Assembly (NCBI RefSeq): GCF_000372725.1
Contig: NW_005195085.1
Location: 251,014-315,013, forward strand
Length of the DNA: 64,000 bases
Direction: 5' to 3'
Origin: Emiliania huxleyi CCMP1516
Lineage: Eukaryota > Haptophyta > Isochrysidales > Noelaerhabdaceae
The translations under genes were made by a program, and so were the position numbers. Positions 53,378 through 63,093 of this stretch are shown piece by piece. Every line of letters starts with the position of its first letter. Position 1 is the stretch's first letter. The notes beneath the pieces are model-generated. The model was given only the letters and a program-made list of their open reading frames with translations. It was not told where the DNA came from and ran no database searches.

Positions 53378-54383
53378 CTACTCGTCCTCCTCGCTGCCGT
53401 CAGAAGAGACTGGCGTGGGCGGCCGGCTCGCCCACACCTCAATCTTCTTGGGCAGAAGCTGGCTCGACAACTCCTCTCCGTGGCCTGGCCTAGGCAGCCA
53501 TGTTCGCCCTCACCCCAGGTAAAGACGGCGCCGTTGGCCGTGATGGCGACGCTGTAGATGCGTCCAGCCGACACGGCGACGACGCGCTGGCCCGCAAAGG
53601 CATCGACCTTCTTGGGCAGCAGCTGGTTGTGCCTGTTGCCGTGGCCCAGCTGGCCTGCTGTTCCATTGCCCCAGCTCCAGGCGGTGCCATCGGCGGTGAG
53701 GGCGAGGCTGTGGTGGCGTCCCGATACGGCGACGACGCGCTGCCCAGCCAAGGCCTCGACCTTCTTCGGGACGGCAGCAGCTAGCGCTGCTGGTCGCCGT
53801 GGCCCAACCTGCCAAAGTCTCCATTGCCCCAGCTCCACAAAGCTCCGTCGGCGGTGAGGGCGAGGCTGTGCGTAGATCCAGCCGACACAGCGACAACGCG
53901 CTGCCCCGCCAAGGCCTCGACCTTCTTGGGCTGCCACTGGCTCTGCTCGTCGCCGTGGCCCAGCTTGCCGAAGCCTCCACCGCCCCAGCTGCAGACGGCG
54001 CCGGCGGCGGTGATGGCGAGGCTGTGGTACTCTCCAGCCGACACAGCGACGACGCGCTGCCCAGCAAAGGCCTCTAGCTTCTCGGGCAACGCCAGGCTCT
54101 GCTGGTCGCCGTGGCCCAGCGTGCCTAAGCCTCCATCGCCCCAGCTCCAGACAGCGCCGTCGGCGGTGATGGCGAGGCTGTGAACCTCTCCAGCCGAGAT
54201 AGCGACGACGCGCTGCCCCGCAAAAGCCTCGAGCTTCTTCGGCAGGAGCTGATCCTCCTCGTAGCTGTGGCCCTCCTCCTGGCTGAGGCCGTGGCCCAAC
54301 TTGTACTTCCCTCCTTCACCCCAGCTCCAGACAACGCCGTCGGCGGAGAGGTTGTGCCCGCAAGGCCGGTAGGAAGATGACAT
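53378..54383 (-). pseudogene. RCC1-repeat gene broken by a stop and two frameshifts
   Basis: From ATG 54381-54383 (MSSSYRPCGHNLSADGVVWS) near-identical RCC1 blades follow: FAGQRVVAISAGEVHSLAIT, AVWSWGDGGLGTLGHGDQQ, KLEAFAGQRVVAVSAGEYHS, LWSWGNGDFGRLGHGDQQ. At 53784 an in-frame TAG and a base change shift the frame. Blades then resume (VPKKVEALAGQRVVAVSGRH, GRIYSVAITANGAVFTWGEG) until a second shift near 53495, after which LLPKKIEVWASRPPTPVSSD leads to a TAG at 53378. All blades keep their consensus, so the damage is recent or is a sequencing error. Tiny introns are unlikely because the shifts fall within a conserved repeat. Confidence 0.6.
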
Positions 54384-54410
54384 CCCCCGTGATCCAGACT
54401 GCCCCGTTGG

Positions 54411-54617
54411 GAGCGGCCGCACTCTGCTCGCTACCCCCCCTGCACAACTAAGCTCATCCCTGCTGCTAGGGGGGGGGGTCTGACCCCCCAGCAGCAGAGC
54501 GCTCCTGCTGGGGGGGGGGGTCCCGACCCCCCAGCAGCAGAGCGCTGCTGCTGGGGGGGGGGGGTCCGCCCTTAACTTAATTGTGCCGGGGGGGTAGCGA
54601 GCAGAGTGCGGCCGCTC
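54411..54617. mobile_element. Foldback element with perfect 30-bp terminal inverted repeats and G-run core
   Basis: Arms 54411-54440 (GAGCGGCCGCACTCTGCTCG and on to CTACCCCCCC) and 54588-54617 are perfect reverse complements. The core holds two to three imperfect copies of CCCCAGCAGCAGAGCGCT next to runs of 9-12 G, themselves able to pair with the C runs. No ORF is present. It resembles a small non-autonomous foldback element, and may also form G-quadruplexes. Confidence 0.65.
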
Positions 54618-55180
54618 TGGAGGTAGGCCGCTCGTCTAGCAGATCAGCCTTACTTTACATAGAGGGCGCGCGCGGCGCGGGACCCCTTAGTCTAGTGTAA
54701 GCCGGCCGGGGGCGCGGGCGGAGTTCGTCGGTCTCTTCCCCGTGCGGGGCCTCGATTACCTAGTGATCCGGGCACATCCGGTAAAACGGGGTCAACTCTT
54801 CATTTTGTTCGTCAAGCACAACAGCACTCCACAGGCGGTCATGGACACACTCTTCGCACACACGGTTCACGCGCCTCACTCTGCAATCTTCTGCACCTCT
54901 CCGGCCCCACACCTGTGGACAACTCTCCGCCAGCGAAGGCCACCACCTCCGGACGCGGAGGCGGCCTCGACCAATAAACAGCTCACGACTGAGCCCATGC
55001 GCTCAATCCAATCCCCCCCCCACCCCCCCCACCACCACCCACCCACCCACCCACCTTCTCCTTCTGCCACGCCCCGTGTGCACCGCGCGCCTCACCTCTG
55101 AAGCTGCTGCACCTTGCGCCTTCGACCGACCCCTCGCGAACCGGCCCGCGCCCAGACGGCCGGCCAGAGCAGGCGATCGG
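54618..55180. other. Intergenic, no gene recognised
   Basis: Includes a CCCACC-rich low-complexity stretch at 55013-55056. No gene was recognised before the terminal exon of the minus-strand membrane protein. Confidence 0.4.
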
Positions 55181-56639
55181 CTAGACGAGGTGCGCCGAAG
55201 CGGGCGGCGCCATCTGCCGGCGGCGCCGCGCGGCCAGGGCGACGGCGAGGAGGGAGAGGGCGAGGAGGCCGACGGAGGGGAGGAGGAGGAGGGAGCCTGC
55301 GGTGTGTGGAGCGGCGGTGTGTGAACACGGGGTGTGAAGACGCGGCTGTGCAGCGCCTTTAATGTGTTGCGCGCACGCGAGGGTACAGGGAGGACGGGTG
55401 CGAGGAGAAGCGGAGGGCAGCCGTGCGCGCGCTGTCTCGCTAGGTAGACTTACTCTCTTCCACCCCGTGTGCCGCATGTAGCTTGCCCGCTGTTTACATT
55501 CCCTCGTAGTTGGTAATCATAATTAAGAGTTTCGGTGCCGCATCTCGCGCGTCAGTATTTTATGTTGCAGGCATTCACACCAGTCATAATTAGCCAATGA
55601 TGTGATCAAGAGTTGCAGGTGCCGCATCTAGAACGCCGCGGACCGCGCGAGGCCTATCGCGTGAACGCACCACGATCAGGGCGTGAATCCGGCCTCGTGC
55701 CGTGCAGACATTGGCCACCAGCCATTCACAATGGCTACTGTATGGCTGAATGCAGCGGAGTCCGTGTCCTCTCGAGCGCTGGTCGGAATGCAAGAACACA
55801 CACCCCCATCTCCGGAGCAGTCCATCTCCCCAGATCTCCCCAGATCTCCCCAGATCTCCCCAGATCTCCCCAGATCTCTCCGGATCTCCCCGGATCTCCC
55901 CGGATCTCAGCCATCTGGGGCGTGAGACCTCGGCCTCGGTCCCCTCGCCGCCCTCCTGCAGCGCCGCCGCAGACATCTCTTCGCTCACCGCGCTGAGGTA
56001 CTGCGCGGCCTGTTCACGCAGACAGTGTTTATTAAAAGAAGATACAAGTCCCTCCGATGGCGCAGCGTTGGCGCTGCCGCGCTAGCTTGTGGAATGCGTG
56101 AAGTGCGTTCACACACCGGGGTCTCGGAAGCGTCTCGGAAGCGACTCGGAAGCGTCTCGGTTTTCTCGGAAGTGACCCGCGGCGCCTGCTCCAGGTACCG
56201 CGTCGCATTCAGCCCCGCGACCTGCTCCTGCACCGCGAACACCGCCTGTGGACGTGTCCCGGACGTGTCCCGGACGTGGCATGGTCACCGGGACCGGCGA
56301 GCGGCACGGGGCGCAGCGGGCATCTCGGACCATCTTTTTGCGCTGTCTCGGTGGTGTCTCGGAAATATCTCGCGAGTCTAGTGTGTCCCGCAGCGCCTGC
56401 TCTTTGTCGATCGCGCCAAGCTGTGCGTACGCGGAGGCTTTGGTCGAGACCGCTGCGTCCGCAGCCTCGTACACGGCCGACTGCGCCGCCGAGGCCGCAC
56501 TCACGACCGTCGGGTAGTCGATGCTCGTGTTGCCGAGGACAAGTGCGGGTGCGCCGCTCACATTGAAGCCTTCAAGCTGCGTGATTATCTCCGTGGCGTT
56601 GATGGACGTGACAAAAGACGCCAGCGAGCCCCAGTCCAT
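55181..56639 (-). CDS. Putative single-pass membrane protein, incomplete model
   Basis: Supported exons on the minus strand: 56397..56639 (MDWGSLASFVTSINATEIIT, FNVSGAPALVLGNTSIDYP, several N-glycosylation sequons), 56186..56245 (AVFAVQEQVAGLNATRYLEQ), 55929..56009 (AAQYLSAVSEEMSAAALQEG) and a terminal exon 55181..55296 with a membrane helix (LLLLPSVGLLALSLLAVALA) and a basic tail RRRRQ ending SAHLV. The first three join with GC-AG introns in frame. The terminal exon needs one extra base of phase, so at least one exon between 55297 and 55928 is missing from the model. An N-terminal signal exon upstream of 56639 is also possible. The topology suggests an extracellular helical, glycosylated domain. 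The family is unknown. Confidence 0.5.
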
Positions 56640-56846
56640 GGCTGCCACTGCGAGCGGCAAGGCTTCGTCAGCGCCAGCCGAGGCAGCGGCAGTGTGCTCA
56701 GCGCAACTAGGAGAGGCGGCGGCGGGTAGAGTGGTAGCGGCGCGAGCGGACCTGAAGGACCAAGGGTCGGTCGCCCCCGGCCGAAATAAAGCGGTTTCAC
56801 GGGAGAAAAGAATTCTACAAAAAAGAAAACAATTTTACGACATGGA

Positions 56847-56945
56847 GGTTCTCGAGGTGGATGTCCTTTGGCCGCGTTGGGTAGCGAGGATTGGTGTAAA
56901 AGAAAAAAACGCCCCTCTCACAGCCTGGCTGTTCTTCACCTTCCT
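56847..56945 (+). repeat. Dispersed repeat F, copy 2, fused to a piece of repeat E
   Basis: Bases 56847-56903 match 41064-41120. They are followed by AGCCTGGCTGTTCTTCACCTT shared in part with 22979-22998. Composite repeats of this kind indicate nested insertions. Confidence 0.65.
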
Positions 56946-57556
56946 AACTAACTAACTCTCACAGCAGACTGGCACGAACACTAGCACCACAAAAGACACA
57001 CAGCAGACAACGGCCCTTATGGGTCGTCGTCTGTGGGAAAAAAAGAATTTCCCGTGCGTGGGAAAAGAAATCGGTAAATTGTTAATAATGAAAACTGTGT
57101 CGTCGACGTCGTGGTTTCGTATCAAGCAGTGTGCAATCTTTACCGGTATGAGACTGGTATTTGGCGATATTTTGATTAGTTTTGGAGTGGTATGGTATAG
57201 TGGTATGCGAAAGTGGTATGCGGGGTTTTCAGTAGTTGTAGCGGCTGTCGGTGTGGTCCCGGGGGCGAAACCATGCAAAAGTGCGGGTATTACCCGGGTA
57301 TACCCGGGTTTTTTCAGGTATACCCGCAAAATACCCGGTATTTTGCCGATTTTGCCGATTTTGCCACCAAGAAGGCACTCCGACTCGCTTTGATTTCCGT
57401 GAGGCAACTGGTATCCCGTACCACTTTTTGATTAGTGCAGGCCTTGGGTTTGATTAGCCAAAAACTCCCATACCGACGGTAAAGATTGCACACTGGTATC
57501 AAGACTAGTGTGCTTTTGCCCATAGGCATACCGCAGAGCTAAGGAAGACACAGCTG
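56946..57556. other. Intergenic with short tandem TACCCGGGTA motifs
   Basis: The stretch 57287-57366 holds TACCCGGGTATACCCGGGTT, AATACCCGGTATTTTGCCGA and three TTTTGCCGA units in an AT-richer region. It could be regulatory or a degenerate insertion. No gene was seen. Confidence 0.35.
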
Positions 57557-60050
57557 TCATGCGCACGCCTGGCACAGAGCCACATCCGGCGCGGCCTTGT
57601 CCGCTGCCCACTTTTGCACGGTGATGTAGCGGTTCTTTGGCGAGAGCATCTCTCGATCCGTCCAGACGCCCACCCGCGAGCGCGCACCGCCACCGGCCGC
57701 CGCAGCCTCGATCTCGCGCTCGCAGATCGCCTGCAGCGTCTCGACCAGCACTGCGTACGGCTCGACGCTCCTCTCCGCCGCCGACCTTGCCACCGCCTGG
57801 GGGGAGGATCGAATCGACCATCAAGGAGTGATTGCCGGCGTCCTCCGCCGCCGACGTGCCGCCGCCGCCGCCTTGCCGTGCGCGCCCTTGAGGCAGCACA
57901 CCTCTCGCTCTCCGCTCGACACACCTCTCGCTCTCCGCCCTCTCTTCAATCTCGGCTAATCTCGCCACCCCAACCCCGACTCGCCTCTCTCGATCTCGAT
58001 CCACGCCTCTCTCGATCAACTCTCTCACGGCCGCCGCCTTGCCGTGCGCCCCCTTGAGGCAGCAAGGGCATAGCGCCATCGCGTCGATCGTGCCTCCAGC
58101 GACCGCGAGAGATTAGCCGAGATTAGCCGAGATCAGTCGAGATTGGCCGAGACAGCATGTGCCTCCGGCGACAGCGAGGTCGATGAGGCGCGGCGAGAGA
58201 GCGCCGCAGAGGTGCATCCCAACTGCGACAACGTAGCTCGCGCCTGTGCACAGCTGCCGTCTCATTACTTCCTGCCCACTCCGATGCGCATCCCGGCGGC
58301 GGCAACGAAGGTCGCGCCCGCGGCCTCTTCACGCAACACTGCGGGCGTGTCCGCGCTGAACAAGTCCACGTGCCGGAAGGAGAGGTTCGGCCTAGCGGCG
58401 GCGGCAGGAGAGATGAGATGCGAGAGCCCTCCGCACCCGGCGGCGTGCCGAAATGGGGCGGTTCGGCCTCGCTCGCAGGTGCGAGAGGTCCATTCCGCCT
58501 GCAAGTTGACTCCAATCTTGATGAGTAATTAGCGAGTCGTTCCAGGCGCGAAGGGGCCGTCCCGCCTGCAAGTCGACTCCCCATCTAATTAACAATTATG
58601 GAGTAGCTCCAGTCGCGAGGGGGCCATCCCGCCGTTCGAGTCGAGCATCACGACGCGGGTAATCTCGGGTAATCTCGGGTAATCTCGGGTAATCTCGGGT
58701 AATCTCGGGGAATCTCGGGGAATCTCGCCGTTCGAGTCGAGCATCACGACGCGGCCCCTTGGGAGGAGAAAGGAGAGCAGCGTGGCGCCAAGTCCCTTGC
58801 CGGAGCAGACGTCGAACACGACCATGCCCTCGCCGCCGGACGACATTCGCTCGGCGCCTAGCCAGTAAGCCCTACTCAGCTGAGAATGCGCCATGCCCTC
58901 GCCGCCGGACGACGACCGCCCGGCGCCTGCGAGCGAGCGGACGGCCTCGCACATGCTGCTCGCCTCGCTCACCTCCTTGACGCGCGATCGCATGCAGAGG
59001 AGCCGGCGGAGCCGCTCGTCGAGCAGCATCGCCTGCAGAGGTCTGGGGAGAGGTGGGGAGAGGCGGCGGAGAGGTGGCGGAGCCGTCCGTCGCGCAGCGT
59101 CTCCTGCAGTGGCGCCGCGTCGAGGAAGGAGGAGATGTAGACGCTGTCCTGCAGAGATATGGGGAGATGTGGGGAGGCGTGGGGAGGTGTGGGGGAGAGA
59201 GGAGGAGATCTAGACGCTGTCCGACGCGTGCGCGCGCAGCCGCTCCACGATCAGACCCGCGGGGATCGTCCTCCTCGCCGCCGAAGACGCCGAAGACCCG
59301 TCTTTGGGAGCGGAGCTGCCGCCGCCGCCGCTTCCATTGCCGCCGCCGCCGCCGCCGCTTCCATTGCCGCCGCCGCCGCCGCCGCTTCCATTGCCGCCGC
59401 CGCCGCCGCCGCTTCCATTGCCGCCGCCGCCGCCGCCGCTTCCATTGCCGCCGCCGCCGCCGCCGCTTCCATTGCCGCCGCCGCCGCCGCCGCTGCTATT
59501 GCCGGCGCCGCCGCCGCTGCCGTTGCTGCCGCCGCCGTCGCCACCGCCGGCGCTTGCAACGGAGCGCTCGCCTTTTGCGGCGGTGGTGCCGACGCGTGCG
59601 CGCGAGGCCGCGGTCCCAAAGACGGCCGGCTCACCCCGCGTCCTCGTCCACCAGCCGCCGAGCGCCTCACGGACTTCCTCGGCGGTCGGATGGTATGCGA
59701 TGCGGCAGCTGTCGCCGCGGCACGCGCCGGGGCCGTCCGGCGCGCAGCGGCCAAGCGCGCTGTTGATCGCCCGGCCGCACGCTCCTTGTAACACGTGCGC
59801 TAGTTTGCCGTCGCAGGAGCACGCGCCCTTGCCCGTCACAAACGGCCAGCAGAGCAGCGCGGCGCACGGCTGGCCGTTGAGCGTGAGCTCCTCGCGCTGC
59901 GCCCGCGCCGAGGCAAACTTGCGCTGGTAGGGGACGCCGGCGGCCAGCCAGGGCTCCTCGTTGCTGCGGGCGGTCATCCGCTGCAGCAGCGCGAGGTCTG
60001 CGCGGAGGCGACGGCTGGAGCGGCGCTGCGCGTGTCGAGCGTGGGAGCGC
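57557..60050 (-). CDS. SAM-dependent methyltransferase (Methyltransf_32-like) with Cys-rich N-terminal region and Gly linker
   Basis: Exons on the minus strand: 59222..60050 (ATG 59977 proposed), 59068..59148, 58927..59032, 58729..58857, 58468..58498, 58318..58391, 58163..58243, 58038..58093, 57557..57796, giving 517 aa from 59977. The core reads MVVFDVCSGKGLGATLLSF (motif I), RGRVVMLDSNGGMDLSHLRA, RPNLSFRHVDLFSADTPAVL, ASYVVAVGMHLCGALSPRL, then MALCPCCLKGAHGK and LSPKNRYITVQKWAADK. The MHLCGALS and LCPCC motifs recur in methyltransferases of the Methyltransf_32/METTL25-RRNAD1 kind. The N-terminal part has GKGACSCDGKLAHVLQGACG and a (GGGGGGNGS)n linker; it may belong to a separate gene. All donors but one are GC. 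The first (GACAGC at 59221) looks like GA. An excellent acceptor (poly-T, TTTTTCCAG at 60051-60059) shows that a 5' exon is still missing. Confidence 0.65.
59328..59512 (-). repeat. 24-bp coding minisatellite
   Basis: About seven near-perfect units encode GGGGGGNG followed by S inside the methyltransferase's first exon. Units are multiples of three, so copy-number changes keep the frame. Confidence 0.85.
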
Positions 60051-60253
60051 CTGGAAAAAGAAAAATTGAGCCCCGCGCATAAAGACCCACAACTGCGAGC
60101 CTGTCGTGTCCCTCCCCCTGATCGTCCTTCCAAAATCCTGCTCGTGCAGGTGGGGACCCTGTCCTCCTCCCCCATCCCTCGTTTGCATGTCTATTTTCTT
60201 TCTTTCTTTTTACATACCCACAACTCTGTCTAGTATAGCCCCAGCCGAATCGC

Positions 60254-60282
60254 GTGAACAGAACTCTCGAGTTTCTGTTCAC
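60254..60282. repeat. Perfect palindrome GTGAACAGAA...TTCTGTTCAC
   Basis: 10-bp arms around CTCTCGAGT. It is the same core as the GTGAACAG intron family but lies in the shared upstream region of the divergent methyltransferase and FkbM genes. It could be a solo element or an intron in the FkbM 5' UTR. Confidence 0.65.
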
Positions 60283-60453
60283 ACCGAGCAGCGAGGAGCG
60301 GCTAAACAAATAGCAGCAGCCCACCACAACTTGAACTGCGCGGCTCGGGGTGCTCTCGTCGCTTCAGCGTTAGTGCCACAACCTCTCATCTCACCTCAAG
60401 GCATCGAGCCAACAGGTCGCGTTGAGAGAGAGAGTTGTTTTGTTTTCGCGTTG

Positions 60454-61350
60454 ATGTTTGTGTTTTCAGCTGTGGGCGTGCAGGCCAGCCTCTCCGTCAA
60501 CATCGTCACCCAGGAAGAGTGGATCCGCAGCCTCGACAACGTCGACGCCCTTCTCGCTCGTGTGCCGCCGGTGCACAAGGCGCGCTGCGAAGGCGTTCTG
60601 CGCGGGCTGAATCGGAGAGGCTTCTCGCAAGCCTGGCAAGATTGGATGCTGTACCAAAACTTCTTCGCCGGCAAGGCAGCTGGCTTCTACGTCGATATCG
60701 GCACCAACGACCCGCTTCGGATCAGCAACACCGCCTTTCTGGACATCTGCCTGGGTTGGAGGGGCCTTTGTGTTGAGCCACAACCCCGCTATCACCGCGC
60801 GATCCGGTCGCAACGCTCCTGCGCTCTCCTTCCAAAATGTGTCATGGGTCGGCCAATGCGCATAAGACACTCTGGGCAGGGGGGAATCTTTAGAACTCGA
60901 CGAGCGAGGGCTGACGCATCCAACTCGACGTCCATGCAATGCGTCGGGCTGCTCGACGCTTTGGTTGCAAACGGCCTGGAAGGTCGCACCGTCGACTTGC
61001 TCAGCATCGACATAGAGGGCAGCGAAGCCGAGGTGCTGAGGTGCATGCCGTTTGAGCGTCTTGACATCCGAACGGTCTTGATCGAGACGAATACGGCGGA
61101 CCTTCGCGCGTTGGATGCCTTCTTCGGCTTCCACGGCTTTGCGAACGTGGCCACGCTGCTTCAGACGGACCGGACATGGCTCGACAACCTGTACGTCAAG
61201 CTGTCTTCCAAGCTCCGCCACCCCGGCAGAGCTGGAGCATGCTCCAGCGCGGACAAAGGCCTCACCATGTGTATGGGAGGGGGGGAGTGGCAGGCGTGGG
61301 CGAACCCAAAGGCCAGCGGCGCGTGGGGACCGTGCGGAGATTCCCCGTGA
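60454..61350 (+). CDS. FkbM-family methyltransferase, secretory
   Basis: A single exon of 298 aa runs from ATG 60454 (MFVFSAVGVQASLSVNIV), which gives a short signal peptide. The FkbM signature is well preserved: FSQAWQDWMLYQNFF, GFYVDIGTNDPLRISNT (motif I), GWRGLCVEPQPRYHRAI (acidic motif II), SCALLPKCVMG, VDLLSIDIEGSEAEVLRC (motif IV DIEGsE) and RTVLIETNTADLRAL. The last 40 residues are Gly/Cys-rich. FkbM enzymes methylate hydroxyls, often on sugars. A secretory location would fit glycan O-methylation, as seen in algae. The frame is open upstream to 60106. That part lacks homology and includes a possible acceptor TTTTCAG at 60469, so an upstream exon is conceivable. Confidence 0.78.
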   Translation: MFVFSAVGVQASLSVNIVTQEEWIRSLDNVDALLARVPPVHKARCEGVLRGLNRRGFSQAWQDWMLYQNFFAGKAAGFYVDIGTNDPLRISNTAFLDICLGWRGLCVEPQPRYHRAIRSQRSCALLPKCVMGRPMRIRHSGQGGIFRTRRARADASNSTSMQCVGLLDALVANGLEGRTVDLLSIDIEGSEAEVLRCMPFERLDIRTVLIETNTADLRALDAFFGFHGFANVATLLQTDRTWLDNLYVKLSSKLRHPGRAGACSSADKGLTMCMGGGEWQAWANPKASGAWGPCGDSP

Positions 61351-61621
61351 TCATCTTGGAGCACTTGGAGCCAGCGTCGCGGTCACCGGCGAGAGGCGCC
61401 GCGGCTGCATTTCGAACACGCCACACTTCGACCACACTGACCCTCGACACTGACCCGTCGAGAGTCGGCGGCCATCACCACTCGTCGGCCGCCACAACCG
61501 AGCGTCGGCAGTAAATCTCACATCCATGGCCATGAACGCGGGCCCATCCTGGCGAAGGTACTTCCAGCCTGCTGTGGGAAACAGCTGACGCAGTCTCGCC
61601 AAAGCTCGCCCCAGCAATGAC
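61351..61621. other. Downstream region of the FkbM gene
   Basis: No gene recognised. It leads directly into repeat B copy 3. Confidence 0.4.
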
Positions 61622-61866
61622 TCGGCCAGACTAAAACCCCTGGTGGGAGTTCAGTCCTCCCCAACTTTTTGTGTATCGCGCGCCTTGCGGCATCGCCATG
61701 GTGTGCTGCGAGTAGCGCCGGGCGACGACGACTTAATACCGCCTCCCGGTCCCCCTCGGCACACCTCCGCTGCTTAATGTTTGACGACTCAAACCCGTGA
61801 AGCTTCCCCGTGCGCGGGTTACCCCGCACACGGGTCAGCCTGCCAGCCACGTATCCACGCAATCGT
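61622..61866 (+). repeat. Dispersed repeat B, copy 3
   Basis: Begins GGCCAGACTAAAACCCCTGG and ends in the same CGGGTTACCCCGCACACGGG stretch as the second copy. The middle G run and GAGGAACCTCT block seen in the other copies are deleted here. Confidence 0.8.
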
Positions 61867-61942
61867 GGCACGCACGCCGAGGATATTTTTTCGGCGCGCG
61901 GCATTCAAGAGTCGAGAGAGTGGCAAGCGAGGAGGGGGAGTG

Positions 61943-63016
61943 ATGGCGTTCCCGTGGCTCGAGAAGGAGAACAGCACGTACACCGCGGCTCTCAACAAGG
62001 TCACGGAGGAGCGGCGCGACGCCCTTCTCGCAGAGAAGGCCCGTCGCATCGCCGAGGACCGCGCCGAAGACGCTAGGCGGCCGCTCCTGCCCATCAGCGC
62101 ACGCACCGAGCCGCCTTAGCGCTGCAGCCCTCACGCCAGCATCAGCGCCGACGTTTCCCGCCTCCGCCACCCCTTTGACCACAGCCGCCGCTGTCGCAGG
62201 ATTGAGCGCGAGAGGGAAAGCATGGCGGCGCTGGCCGCGTCGGAGGCGACGGCGCAGCGGAAGCGGGCGGAGGACGTGGCGCGGCGCGAGGCGGCGGCGG
62301 CGGCACAGCAGTTGGCCACCCGCGACGATAAGATCGAGGCCTCTCCTCCGATCAAAGCGCCAGGCCACCGCCCGCTCGGGACGCGTCCGCGACACGTCCG
62401 CGCCATGTCGAGCAGGCGTTCCGCCAGATCCGCGCCCGGGAGGTGCTGTCCAAGCACGCGCCGCCGCCCGTCTCGAGCCCCTGGAAGGGGCTGCACCACA
62501 CCGTCCAGCTCGGCGGTGCCGGACACCTCCGAGACACGCCCGCCCGCCTCCCGACACTCACGCCGCCGCCCACCCTCGCCACTGCCCGCCCACCCCTCGC
62601 CACTGCCCGCTAGCCTCGGGATCACAAGACCCCTGCGACGCCATGGCGCCGCTGCGCCGCACCCAGCGCGCACCTCCGCCGCAACCGCCCGTGACATTCC
62701 GCCGACATGCCGCTGACATGTCTCTGACGTGTCAACGCCGCGTCCACAGGCGACGGCCTCTCCCCGAAGCCCGTCTTTCAGCGCTCGGTGCGAGATGAGC
62801 CGAGATGAGCCGAGATGAGCCGACCGAGAGATTGGCGGCGGCGGAACGGGGCTCGTCACTGTTGGGTGGTAGGCGCGCGGGCTCGCGCCCGTCGACGCTG
62901 CCGCGCGGCGCGACAGGGACGAGGCGACGCTTGAGGCGGCCGTCGCCGGCGGCAATGCCAGGCAAAGACAGATAGAGAGAGGAGAGAGCGAGCGACAGGA
63001 GGGGGGCGGGAGGGGG

Positions 63017-63093
<77 letters not shown>

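Noticed and set aside
59251..59930. Plus-strand proline/leucine-rich ORFs opposite the Gly linker
   Set aside because: Mirror of the 24-bp minisatellite; the minus strand has the coding pattern and splice sites.
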